From Pseudomaricurvus alkylphenolicus (GTDB lineage: Bacteria > Pseudomonadota > Gammaproteobacteria > Pseudomonadales > Cellvibrionaceae), in NCBI RefSeq assembly GCF_011683955.1, contig NZ_JAAQPI010000006.1, positions 310,001 through 374,000 on the forward strand: DNA of 64,000 bases, given 5' to 3'. Positions 17,533 to 26,260 of the stretch are shown one piece after another (within the stretch, counting starts at the first letter, position 1; the number at the start of each line of letters is the position of its first letter). Under the pieces are notes generated by a model. The model was not told the DNA's origin. It saw only the letters and a program-made list of their open reading frames with translations, and did no database searches. The position numbers and the translations under genes were made by a program.

Positions 17533-18066
17533 ATGAACAATACAAACGAGCGGCACCAACACTTAGTAAGACGCTATCAAACATTGCTCTTTGCCCACGG
17601 CAGCGCTGTACTGCTGATCGGCCTGATTGCCGCACTGCTGTTGGTATTCTCTATGGCCGGCGGAGTCATCGCCTGGCCTTTGCTTGATATACCCACTGAT
17701 ATTCCCGGCACCGTAAGGGGCTGGAAATCCACCCACGTGGGCGGACTCACCAATGGACTGTTAATGATTGCCATGGCGATCATTCTGACCCAGGTACCGA
17801 TGTCCGCCAGACTGACACAGTTCGTATACTGGTCCTTTGTCCTCACCGGCTGGGGTAACACGGTATTCTATTGGGCTGCTAACTTTTCCGCCAATCGTGG
17901 TGTATCCTTTCACAGTAACCAGTACGGCGAATCCGACCTGGCGGGTATTTTGGCGTACCTGAGCGGTGGTTCGGTCATGCTACTCACGATTTTCGCCACC
18001 GCCGTGGTGATGGTAGCGTCATTCCGAAAAGCCAGGAATTTGTCGATATCGGGATGTGCTGATTAA
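17533..18066 (+). CDS. Styrene-oxide isomerase (StyC) family integral membrane protein
   Basis: 177 residues, four transmembrane helices. It aligns by eye without a gap to StyC over the core: PGTVRGWKSTHVGGLTNG matches the StyC PGSPEGWARAHSGPALNG block, and GWGNTVFYWAANFSANRG matches GWSNVGFYLFSNFSPNRG. The StyC heme-b ligand His58 and the substrate-contacting Asn64 and Tyr103 correspond to His68, Asn74 and Tyr113 here, each with the same +10 offset. StyC isomerises epoxides to aldehydes (Meinwald rearrangement), so an epoxide-opening activity is inferred; the substrate need not be styrene oxide, since no styrene monooxygenase is present. The start at 17533 follows GGCCAGG and begins the family N-terminus; the longer reading from 17464 overlaps ompW. 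Confidence 0.8.
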   Translation: MNNTNERHQHLVRRYQTLLFAHGSAVLLIGLIAALLLVFSMAGGVIAWPLLDIPTDIPGTVRGWKSTHVGGLTNGLLMIAMAIILTQVPMSARLTQFVYWSFVLTGWGNTVFYWAANFSANRGVSFHSNQYGESDLAGILAYLSGGSVMLLTIFATAVVMVASFRKARNLSISGCAD

Positions 18067-18088
18067 ATCGCAGATGTGATATGCAACC

Positions 18089-20842
18089 ATGGCCAGAGCC
18101 CAGCATCGAAAAGACATTCTGACGGCCAAGCTCCAACCACAGCGGATCGTCGGCTCGCTGATTCCCCGCACGGATATTGTGCGCGAACTCAATAACCAGG
18201 GTAAACACGCCAAGCTCACCCTGCTGGCAGCACCCGCGGGTTACGGCAAGTCCACCCTTATGAACCAGTTAATGGAAAGCCGTGAAAGTTACGGTGAGAT
18301 CGTCAGCTGGCTGAGCCTGGATACCAATGACAACAATCTGGATACCTTTTCCAACTACCTGCTGTGCAGCTATAACGAGGCCATCTCCCGACGGGATGAT
18401 TTGTTTGAATTATCGCCTTTGGAATTGCATGTCAACGCCAGCCCCAAAGAACATCTGACAATTCTCTTTAACGAGATTACCGCCAGTGATCGTCTGGTTA
18501 CCATGATGCTGGACGACTTCCATGTTATCACCGACAACAAGCTGCTCGACTTTGTTGGTTGGATGCTCGAAATGATGCCGAATAATATGGCGCTGATTAT
18601 TGGTGGCAGAACGATACCGGAAATAGAAAGCATCCACGCTCTGAGAGCAAAATCCAGCCTCGTGGAGATCAGCTCCAGCCGCATCAGATTCACCCTCGCT
18701 GAATGCAAAGACTACATCCTAAGCGGCAGAACGCCTCAACTCAACGAGCTGTCGATCGAGCTACTCTATCAAAAGACCGAAGGTTGGATCGCCGCCCTGC
18801 AACTGGCGTTGCTGGCGATACGGGAGGAAGATGATCCGAATCAATTTGTCAGGGAGTTCTCCGGTACGGACCGAGACATTGTCAATTACCTGGGCGGCTG
18901 CGTTATAGCAAGCCTGGACGACCGGGAAAAAAATATTATGCTGCGTACCTCTGTCCTGGAACGGATCAACGGGGAGCTGTGCACTTTACTCACAGACGAT
19001 CTCGAGGCAGCCGCTATTATCTCTGAACAGCAAAAAACTGGCTCCTTTGTCTTCGCATTGGATCGCGCCGGCCACTGGTTTCGCTACCACCATCTGTTTC
19101 GAGAACTGTTGACCCACGAGCTCAAGGCTCTCAACCCGGAACTCTACCCGCAGCTCTGCCAAAAATCGGCGCAATGGTTTGAGGACAAGGGCCATACGGT
19201 TGAAGCCATTGACTACTACCTAAAAGCGAAAAACTACAGGTGCGCAACACGGCTGATCAGCCGGCACGCCAGCGCCCAGGTTCAGAATCAGGGGCAGCAC
19301 GAAATCCTGTTCAGTTGGATACGGGATCTCCCGCAGGAATACCTCTATGGAAATCCCGCCATTCTGGTGTGTTATATTTGGTCTCTCACCTTTACTCATC
19401 AATTCAGCCTCGCGGAAGAAACCGCCAACCAGTTTCGCCAATTTCAGAGATGCAATGCCGAAGACCTGTTTAGCCGCGAAGACCAGAAATACATCGATTA
19501 CAGCCTGGAAATGCTCGATGCGGTCAAGGACGTTTCATCTGGCCGAATCACCGAGGCTCGGCGAAAAAGCACGAACTGGCTGGAAAAATGGAGAGATGCA
19601 CCTAAATTTGAGCGGGGCACAGTACTTGGCGCTCTCGGCGCCGCCTGCCTTCACACCCTGGAGTTTGGACTCTGCCGACAAGCTGTCACCGAAGCCAACA
19701 AGGAATTCCACCTCTGCCAATCGGAATACGGCGTGTCCTGGATGGAGTGCATCTACGCCCTGGTTTGCATGCGCCAGGGGTACCAGAAAGAAGCCCGAGA
19801 GGTTTTGGAGAAATCGCTGCAACAGGCCATCACCAGCATGGGCGAACACAGCTATGCCAGGGCCATGCTCAGCGTCGGACTTGCCCAGGTTTATTATGAT
19901 CTCAATGAGATAGAACAGGCGAACCAACTGCTGGACAAAGGCTTCCTCTATATCGAGGACCATGGCCTGGCGGACACGCTGATCGCGGGCTACACCATCA
20001 AGGCACGCCTGTTGGAAAGAAGCGGGAAGGCTGATCAGGCAATAGCAGTCCTGATCGACGGAGAACGTTTCGGACGCAAGATGGGTATCAACAACATAGA
20101 ACCCGCCCTGGCTATGGAGCGAGGCCGGCTACTGCTGCAACGACACAACATCGATGCGGCGAAGTCGCTCCTCAGCAACTTCGATTTCTTCGATGAACAT
20201 GGTGAAATTCAGAATGCATCACCTTATGAGTCCATACTCATCGAAACCTTTATCATACGCCTGCAGATTGCTCAGGGGCAGTCGGAAAAAACCCTGGAAG
20301 CGACCAAGAAACTTATCAGTAAATGCCGGGCAAACGAAGTCAATGGGGTGTTGATCACCTTATTGATATTAAATGCCAAAATACTCTGCGACTGCGATCA
20401 GGAATTAAGGGCACTGCGAAGCCTGGAGCAGGCCGTGGAAATGGCGGCCAAAGAAGATAACATCAGTGTTTTTATTGACGAATATCAACACCTTGAATCG
20501 CTTCTACCCAAACTCATCAAGGGACACCAGACGCTCAGAAAGACTGACTCCCGTGATATATCTGAGTTTCTCAATCGACTAAGCGACGTCGCAGGAATTG
20601 AAGATAACGGTCGCAAAGACCTGGAGAACACGGCCCTGAGTGAGAATCAACTCTTCGAAAAACTGACTAAACGAGAGAAGGCCATTTTGCAGCAATTGGA
20701 AAAGGGAATGACCAACAAAGAGCTGGCTGAATCCATGTTTATATCCCTTCCCACCTTAAAGTGGCATCTTTCTAATATATACGGAAAACTGTGTGTCAAA
20801 AACAGAATTCAAGCGATCGCCTTTGCACAGAAACTTAACTAG
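18089..20842 (+). CDS. MalT-like LuxR-family transcriptional activator (STAND ATPase)
   Basis: 917 residues, the usual size for MalT/LAL regulators. The N-terminal STAND NTPase has a Walker A near residues 48-56 (AGYGKSTLM) and a Walker B-like MMLDDFH around 138. A long helical TPR-like sensor domain fills the centre, and the last ~65 residues are a LuxR-type helix-turn-helix (LTKREKAILQQLEKGMTNKE... TLKWHLSNIYGKL). Such proteins are activated by binding an inducer and ATP. It starts 22 bp after the StyC-like gene, probably in the same transcript, so it likely senses the substrate handled by that gene pair or the convergent TonB receptor. Confidence 0.88.
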   Translation: MARAQHRKDILTAKLQPQRIVGSLIPRTDIVRELNNQGKHAKLTLLAAPAGYGKSTLMNQLMESRESYGEIVSWLSLDTNDNNLDTFSNYLLCSYNEAISRRDDLFELSPLELHVNASPKEHLTILFNEITASDRLVTMMLDDFHVITDNKLLDFVGWMLEMMPNNMALIIGGRTIPEIESIHALRAKSSLVEISSSRIRFTLAECKDYILSGRTPQLNELSIELLYQKTEGWIAALQLALLAIREEDDPNQFVREFSGTDRDIVNYLGGCVIASLDDREKNIMLRTSVLERINGELCTLLTDDLEAAAIISEQQKTGSFVFALDRAGHWFRYHHLFRELLTHELKALNPELYPQLCQKSAQWFEDKGHTVEAIDYYLKAKNYRCATRLISRHASAQVQNQGQHEILFSWIRDLPQEYLYGNPAILVCYIWSLTFTHQFSLAEETANQFRQFQRCNAEDLFSREDQKYIDYSLEMLDAVKDVSSGRITEARRKSTNWLEKWRDAPKFERGTVLGALGAACLHTLEFGLCRQAVTEANKEFHLCQSEYGVSWMECIYALVCMRQGYQKEAREVLEKSLQQAITSMGEHSYARAMLSVGLAQVYYDLNEIEQANQLLDKGFLYIEDHGLADTLIAGYTIKARLLERSGKADQAIAVLIDGERFGRKMGINNIEPALAMERGRLLLQRHNIDAAKSLLSNFDFFDEHGEIQNASPYESILIETFIIRLQIAQGQSEKTLEATKKLISKCRANEVNGVLITLLILNAKILCDCDQELRALRSLEQAVEMAAKEDNISVFIDEYQHLESLLPKLIKGHQTLRKTDSRDISEFLNRLSDVAGIEDNGRKDLENTALSENQLFEKLTKREKAILQQLEKGMTNKELAESMFISLPTLKWHLSNIYGKLCVKNRIQAIAFAQKLN

Positions 20843-20895
20843 AGAACATTGTATCCTGTTCAAATGGATTACAAATGTTGGGGCTTAAGGAACCA

Positions 20896-20943
20896 ATTGG
20901 GAGCCACAAGGATGTACTTGTACATATCATGGTGGCTCCCAAT
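20896..20943. terminator. Hairpin between convergent regulator and TonB receptor genes
   Basis: Perfect 12-bp arms ATTGGGAGCCAC (20896-20907) and GTGGCTCCCAAT (20932-20943), with an inner ATGTAC/GTACAT pair in the loop. It sits between two convergent stop codons, as a bidirectional terminator would, though no long T run follows on either strand. Confidence 0.55.
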
Positions 20944-20957
20944 ATGAATCAGGAAGT

Positions 20958-23327
20958 TCAGAAATTCTTCCGGACTCTCAGTCCATAGGTACGCGGCTGG
21001 TTGGGATAGCCATTAAAGCTGCCCTCCTGAGCCGGTGTCGGAAACGCGGTTAACAAGTAGTCCTCATCGGTCAGATTTTTGCCCCAGACAGAAAAGTCCC
21101 AGCCATCCGGTGTTGTCATGCCGGCGCTCATATTGAACAACTTCACCTCACGGGAAGCCAGACTCGCAGCCACATTATCCACTGCCTGGACTTCATCCTC
21201 ATACTGGTAGTCTCCCCTGATATAGGCCTCACTGCTGCCGAGCGGGAATGAGTAGGTTGCTGATAGAGAAAGACTGACTTCGTGAATACCCGCCGGCTGC
21301 TCACCACTTAAATCAGGCACACCCTCGGCGTTGGTTCCCGTCTTAAAGGAGTCGTACACAGGATCCAGCAGAATCCCTGAAAAGGTGAGCTTTAATGGAT
21401 CGACAGGATAGTAAACCACATCGAACTCAACCCCCTCCGTGGATTGTTTACCCGCATTCAGCAAATCATAGCCGGTACCATTAAAAATGGCGGACTGAAA
21501 CCCTTCAATCTCCTGATCAAAAATCGCAATATTGACAGAAACACGCTCAAATTGGGCTTTCAAGCCAATTTCATAGACCGTTGACTCTTCCGGGCCGGCA
21601 AACCTCTGCCCCGTTTGCAAATTGACACAGCAGGCTGTTAAACCGGCGGCGGTTAACGCCGCGAGGTCCGCTTCATTGGGCAATGTATCGCGCGACAGGT
21701 TCCAGGAGCTCGCCTTAAAGCCCGTGTTGGTACTGATGTATACATTGATCTCTTCGGTCAGATTGTAGGCCAGCCTCAGTGTATAGGTAATGTCATCATC
21801 ATCGGTGGTGTTGTCCTCAACAGAGTTAGGCAAGGCAACGATTGGGGGTAATAACTGCAACGGTGCAAGCGCACCCAGTAATTCCGTAGGCAAAAAGGCA
21901 AACGTATTGGTATTGATCTGAGAAATTTCTACCTCTTTCTCCGCCTGTGTGTAATTCAGTCCCATGGTAACGGTCAGATCCTCGCTGAGGTGAAAATCCA
22001 CCTGACCAAAGAACGAATAGGATTCATCATCCTGTGTCATCGCATCCAGCAGTCCGGTTCCCGACGCAAAGAAGGTTCCCGCGGGAAATCCAAAGCCGGC
22101 TTCTGCTGCGCTGAGTGCGCCTGGTGCCCCCAGGCCGGCAACCAATGCATCAAAATAACCACGCGCGTCGTCACCCCAGATTACATTGTCGGTAAACTCC
22201 AGATCTTCCTGAAAATAGAAGGCACCAATCATCCAGTCGATACTTCCTTCCCCGTTCGAGGTTAGGCGAAACTCCTGGGTAAAGGTGTCCAGCTCAAGGT
22301 CCTGCTGCCCGTCGGAAGACAAATCGGCGCTTGTATAATCAATATCCACGTCTTTAAAGACGTCACTCATACGCTGCGCTGTTATGGAGGTAAACGTAAA
22401 ATCGTCAAACTCAATATCCAACTGAACGGAGATGCCGCCGTTTTCGATTTCGTTAAATGGGGTTACGTCCAGATAGGAATCACGAGAATACGGATCGTTG
22501 GGCACCAACTGCCCCCCGACAAATCTGACCGCGCCCTCAGTAGGGCCACTTAACAGATTGGTGGTGCCGCAACACACCTCATCGATTTCGTCGTAATCGG
22601 CAATGACCCGAATGCTGGTGGACTCTGTGGGTGTAAAGTACAACTGCCCACGAATGCCCCAGCGATCACGCTCATTCTGTTCGCTGCCATCAAAGGAGTT
22701 ATCAAAGTAACCGTCCCGAACGTTCGTATGCGCGGAGATGTCGAAACTGAGATCGTCGGAAATAGCACTCTCGAACAACCCCGAAGCGCTGTAGCCGCTA
22801 TAGTTTGATATCCCCGCACTAATATATCCCCCCGTTTCACCGGATGGAGCGGGTGTCACAACGCTGATCACGCCAGCCGAGGCGTTCTTGCCAAACAGCG
22901 TACTTTGCGGGCCACTTAGCACCTCAACCCGTTCAAGACGCGGCAGATCTGAGATGGCGGCACCGCCTCGGGAACGATAAACACCGTCGATAAATATGCC
23001 CACCGAGGATTCGATACCTTGATTATTGGTACCGTTGGCAAAGCCCCGTATGGCAAAGCTGGTATTATTGGATGACTGCAACTGAGTCACCCGCAGCGAG
23101 GGAACAACCGATTGCAGATCGTTGATATCCACAATGGCGGCCTGCTCTATCGTCTCCGCAGAGGTTACCGATACGGCAATGGGAATATCCTGGAGAGTTT
23201 GCTGCCGTTTGGCGGCGGTAACGACAACCTCCTCTGTAAAACCCTGGGCCAGAGATCCAGGCGCAGCGTTGAGACAGCCAGCGGCAATGGCGATAGCGAG
23301 ATAGCGGCGTTTGTACAGAATATGCAT
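20958..23327 (-). CDS. TonB-dependent outer-membrane receptor
   Basis: 789 residues. A signal peptide ends near LAQG, and the TonB box-like segment EEVVVTAAKRQQTLQDIP follows, then the plug domain with VGIFIDGVYRSRGGAAISDL and RVEVLSGPQSTLFGKNASAGVISV, then a ~22-strand barrel ending in LRVRKNF with terminal Phe. This plug type belongs to the large family of receptors that marine and sphingomonad-like bacteria use for diverse aromatic, steroid or other organic ligands, not only siderophores. It faces the StyC/MalT genes. A clear AGGGGAG ribosome site precedes the ATG. Confidence 0.92.
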   Translation of the reverse strand: MHILYKRRYLAIAIAAGCLNAAPGSLAQGFTEEVVVTAAKRQQTLQDIPIAVSVTSAETIEQAAIVDINDLQSVVPSLRVTQLQSSNNTSFAIRGFANGTNNQGIESSVGIFIDGVYRSRGGAAISDLPRLERVEVLSGPQSTLFGKNASAGVISVVTPAPSGETGGYISAGISNYSGYSASGLFESAISDDLSFDISAHTNVRDGYFDNSFDGSEQNERDRWGIRGQLYFTPTESTSIRVIADYDEIDEVCCGTTNLLSGPTEGAVRFVGGQLVPNDPYSRDSYLDVTPFNEIENGGISVQLDIEFDDFTFTSITAQRMSDVFKDVDIDYTSADLSSDGQQDLELDTFTQEFRLTSNGEGSIDWMIGAFYFQEDLEFTDNVIWGDDARGYFDALVAGLGAPGALSAAEAGFGFPAGTFFASGTGLLDAMTQDDESYSFFGQVDFHLSEDLTVTMGLNYTQAEKEVEISQINTNTFAFLPTELLGALAPLQLLPPIVALPNSVEDNTTDDDDITYTLRLAYNLTEEINVYISTNTGFKASSWNLSRDTLPNEADLAALTAAGLTACCVNLQTGQRFAGPEESTVYEIGLKAQFERVSVNIAIFDQEIEGFQSAIFNGTGYDLLNAGKQSTEGVEFDVVYYPVDPLKLTFSGILLDPVYDSFKTGTNAEGVPDLSGEQPAGIHEVSLSLSATYSFPLGSSEAYIRGDYQYEDEVQAVDNVAASLASREVKLFNMSAGMTTPDGWDFSVWGKNLTDEDYLLTAFPTPAQEGSFNGYPNQPRTYGLRVRKNF

Positions 23328-23414
23328 AAGACATCTCCCCTGGTTGAAAACCTGTTTATCATGGGGGTATTGACTCCGAAAACAGAGAAAGTCTGCACCT
23401 CATCCGTCCCGGAC

Positions 23415-23431
23415 CTATCCTTTGAGGATAG
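23415..23431. promoter_or_regulatory. Inverted repeat upstream of the TonB receptor gene
   Basis: CTATCC and GGATAG arms around a 5-bp centre, about 90 bp upstream of the receptor start at 23327. It could be an operator or a 5' leader hairpin. Confidence 0.3.
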
Positions 23432-23508
23432 ACCTATTCCGGCAAGTCGTCAGGTATACGCGGGAAATTGGAGTTTGGATGGGTACAGGGAACCCAGAGA
23501 GAGGTGAG

Positions 23509-23572
23509 ATACGGCCAAAAATTGGCCGTATAACGGGCCAGCCACAGAGTCCGCCCTGTGCGCGGCTGGCCC
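23509..23572 (-). terminator. Tandem hairpins after the beta-oxidation operon
   Basis: Reading on the minus strand, the first hairpin begins 8 bp after the thiolase stop: 9-bp arms GGGCCAGCC/GGCTGGCCC (23535-23572) with inner ACAG/CTGT. A second with perfect 10-bp arms ATACGGCCAA/TTGGCCGTAT and a 3-nt loop (23509-23531) follows immediately. Neither has a long T run, so they may end transcription together or protect the mRNA 3' end. Confidence 0.55.
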
Positions 23573-23579
23573 CAAGCGA

Positions 23580-24761
23580 TTACAGCACTTCGAACAGGCC
23601 AGCAGCCCCCATACCACCGCCGACACACATGGTAATCACCACGTATTTGACGCCGCGACGCTTACCTTCCATCAGCGCGTGCATGACCATACGGGTGCCG
23701 CTCATGCCATAGGGATGGCCGATGGAGATGGCGCCGCCGTTGACGTTGTATTTGTCCGGATCGATTCCGAGCTTGTCACGGCAGTAAATGGCCTGGCAGG
23801 CAAAGGCTTCATTCAGTTCCCACAGGCCAATGTCGTCCATCTTCAAGCCGGTGCGCTGCAGCAGCTTGGGGATGGCGAACACAGGGCCAATGCCCATTTC
23901 GTCGGGCTCACAGCCGGCTACCGCCATACCACGATAGGCACCCAGAGGTTCCAGATTGCGCTGCTCGGCCAGTTTGCCGTCCATCATCACAACCGCCGCG
24001 GCACCATCAGATAACTGAGAAGCATTGCCACCGGTAATACAGCCGCCTTCACGAACCGCCTTCAAGCCCGCCAGACCTTCCAGGGTGGTGTTAGGGCGGT
24101 TGCCTTCATCCTGGGTCAGGGTCACTTCCTGCTCGCTGGTTGCGCCGGTTTCCTTGTCCATCACCAGTTTGGTGGCGGTGACCGGTACAATTTCATCGTC
24201 GAACTTACCCGCTTCCTGGGCGGCAGCGGTGCGCATTTGCGATTGCAGAGAGTATTCATCCTGGGCTTCGCGAGTGATGTTGTAGCGGTTGGCCACCACT
24301 TCGGCGGTATCCAGCATGGGCATATGAATATTGGGCGCATGGGCAACCGCCTTGGGGTCAACCAGGCGATGAATATTCATATGCTCGTTCTGCACCAGAC
24401 TGATGGACTCACAGCCGCCGGCAACCACAATGGGCGCACCGTCCTGAGTAATTTGTTTGGCTCCGGTGGCAACGGTCATCAGGCCGGAAGAACACTGGCG
24501 ATCGATGGTCATACCGGCAACACTGACGGGCAACCCGGAAGCCATGGCCACCTGACGCCCCAGGTTGGCAAACTGGGTGCCCTGTTGAATGGAGGCACCA
24601 AAAATACAATCGTCGATTTCCGCCGGGTCAACACCGGCGCGCTCGATCGCGGCGTTCACCGCCACGGAAGACAGAGAAGGCGCTTCCAGATTGTTGAATG
24701 CGCCGCGGTAAGCTTTTCCGATTGGTGTACGAGCCGCTGAAACAATAACTGCGTCTTTCAT
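23580..24761 (-). CDS. Thiolase (acetyl-CoA C-acyltransferase)
   Basis: 393 residues. The catalytic residues are the nucleophile C90 in DRQCSSGL, the His in [10 protein letters not shown] and the second Cys in MCVGGGMG. Thiolases cleave 3-ketoacyl-CoA to acetyl-CoA and a shortened acyl-CoA, or run the reverse condensation. It is the last gene of the minus-strand operon that also holds acyl-CoA dehydrogenase, MaoC hydratase and a 3-hydroxyacyl-CoA dehydrogenase-like SDR, so the degradative role is more likely. Chain-length preference cannot be read from sequence. Confidence 0.92.
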   Translation of the reverse strand: MKDAVIVSAARTPIGKAYRGAFNNLEAPSLSSVAVNAAIERAGVDPAEIDDCIFGASIQQGTQFANLGRQVAMASGLPVSVAGMTIDRQCSSGLMTVATGAKQITQDGAPIVVAGGCESISLVQNEHMNIHRLVDPKAVAHAPNIHMPMLDTAEVVANRYNITREAQDEYSLQSQMRTAAAQEAGKFDDEIVPVTATKLVMDKETGATSEQEVTLTQDEGNRPNTTLEGLAGLKAVREGGCITGGNASQLSDGAAAVVMMDGKLAEQRNLEPLGAYRGMAVAGCEPDEMGIGPVFAIPKLLQRTGLKMDDIGLWELNEAFACQAIYCRDKLGIDPDKYNVNGGAISIGHPYGMSGTRMVMHALMEGKRRGVKYVVITMCVGGGMGAAGLFEVL

Positions 24762-24848
24762 AGTAAAACCCTAAACTGATTGAAAAAAGCCCGGCTTAGG
24801 ACAAACGAATAAAATTCCTGGCCGGACGGGATCAAGAGCAATAACCAG

Positions 24849-25766
24849 TTACTGCTGGGACTGAACGTAGGCCATGGCCTTGGTCAGGAATTTTTCGGTT
24901 TGCTTGGAACCGGCTTCCAGTTCCGCCTGCTGGGTGGTGTCGCAAATACCGTCCCACTTGGCCAGTACATCTTCAGGTGTTTGTTGCTCCACAGGCAGGA
25001 ACACGCCGTCAGTTTCAAACAGGCGTGTACTGGCATAACCTCCGGCACCGGCGCATAGAATCATGCGGTTGGGGGCATCCTGGTGACACAGCGTCAGCGC
25101 ACCGGCGGTCACGGACTCCGCCGTCATCATGTTAAAGATTTCCTCGGGAATCAGGTCTTCGGTCATACGGGTACCGGCGGATGGCGACAGCGCATTCACA
25201 CGAATATCGTTCTTGGCGCCTTCCAAAACCAGAGTATTCATCAAACCCAATACCGCCATCTTGGCCGCACCGTAGTTGGATTGGCCGAAGTTTCCGTACA
25301 TACCGCTTGAGGAAGTCGTCATGACGATACGACCATAGTTCTGCTCGCGCATGATATCCCACACGGCCTTGGTGCAGTTTACCGAGCCCATCAAATGCAC
25401 ATCCATCACCAGCTGGAAATCCGCCAGATCCATTTTTGCAAAAGACTTATCGCGCAGGATGCCGGCGTTGTTGATCAGGATGTCGACGCGGCCCCACTTA
25501 TCCATGGCCTGCAGCACCATGTCCTGGACTTCGTCAAACTTGGCAACGTTGGCACCGTGAGCGAAAGCTTCACCGCCACCCGCTTCGATGATACGAACCA
25601 CTTCTTGCGCGGCTTCGGATGAAGCGCCGCTGCCGTCGCGGGCACCGCCCAGATCGTTGACCACCACCTTGGCGCCGCGCTTGGCCAGCTCCAGTGCGTG
25701 AGCACGGCCCAGGCCATTACCTGCACCAGTAACAATGGCCACCTGGCCTTCAAATGAAATAGACAT
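24849..25766 (-). CDS. MFE-2-like short-chain 3-hydroxyacyl-CoA dehydrogenase
   Basis: 305 residues. Rossmann signature TGAGNGLGRAHA at residues ~13-24, NNAG at ~101, and the catalytic Ser and YxxxK in SSSGMYGNFGQSNYGAAK. The long NDLGGARDGSG insertion and the ~50-residue C-terminal tail are characteristic of the dehydrogenase half of peroxisomal multifunctional enzyme type 2 (17-beta-HSD4). Such enzymes oxidise (3R)-hydroxyacyl-CoA. It lies 34 bp downstream of a MaoC hydratase, the other half of MFE-2, so the pair can act as a split MFE-2. Confidence 0.88.
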   Translation of the reverse strand: MSISFEGQVAIVTGAGNGLGRAHALELAKRGAKVVVNDLGGARDGSGASSEAAQEVVRIIEAGGGEAFAHGANVAKFDEVQDMVLQAMDKWGRVDILINNAGILRDKSFAKMDLADFQLVMDVHLMGSVNCTKAVWDIMREQNYGRIVMTTSSSGMYGNFGQSNYGAAKMAVLGLMNTLVLEGAKNDIRVNALSPSAGTRMTEDLIPEEIFNMMTAESVTAGALTLCHQDAPNRMILCAGAGGYASTRLFETDGVFLPVEQQTPEDVLAKWDGICDTTQQAELEAGSKQTEKFLTKAMAYVQSQQ

Positions 25767-25800
25767 GGTATTAATCTCTTAAATTAGCGGTAAATAACGT

Positions 25801-26259
25801 TTACTTGGCCATCTGCATGCCGATCCACTCGGCTTTGAGAGCGGGTTTGTCGCTGCCTTCAATTTCCACTTCAACGTCGGTTGTCATCATAAATTGGCCG
25901 GGATTCTTCTCGACCACATCGATGACCTTGGCGTGGCAACGAATACGGCTATTGACTTTAACCGGGGCGATAAAACGCACCTTGTCAAAGCCGTAGTTAA
26001 CGCCCATATACACGCCCTCCACCACCAGGTTAAAGGACTCGGCAAAGTAGGACAGCATGGACAGGCTCAGAAAGCCGTGGGCAATGGTAGAACCGAACGG
26101 GGTTGCCTTGGCCTTCTCGGGATCAACGTGGATAAACTGGTGATCGTGGGTACACTCGGCAAACTGGTCAATTTGATCCTGGGTAACGGTAAACCAATCG
26201 GAGCTTTCCAACTGCTGACCGGCACTGTTCAAAAACTCTTCGCGGGATACGATTTTCAT
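25801..26259 (-). CDS. MaoC-like (R)-specific enoyl-CoA hydratase
   Basis: 152 residues, a single hot-dog fold. The hydratase-2 motif is intact: DHQFIHVDPEKA followed by FGSTIAHGFLSLSML, supplying the Asp/His pair. It hydrates trans-2-enoyl-CoA to (3R)-hydroxyacyl-CoA. The NodN/PhaJ-like size and sequence are typical of acyl-CoA degradation operons. ATG at 26259 is one base past the stop of the acyl-CoA dehydrogenase gene, which indicates translational coupling; longer in-frame readings would run into that gene. Confidence 0.88.
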   Translation of the reverse strand: MKIVSREEFLNSAGQQLESSDWFTVTQDQIDQFAECTHDHQFIHVDPEKAKATPFGSTIAHGFLSLSMLSYFAESFNLVVEGVYMGVNYGFDKVRFIAPVKVNSRIRCHAKVIDVVEKNPGQFMMTTDVEVEIEGSDKPALKAEWIGMQMAK

Positions 26260-26260
26260 C

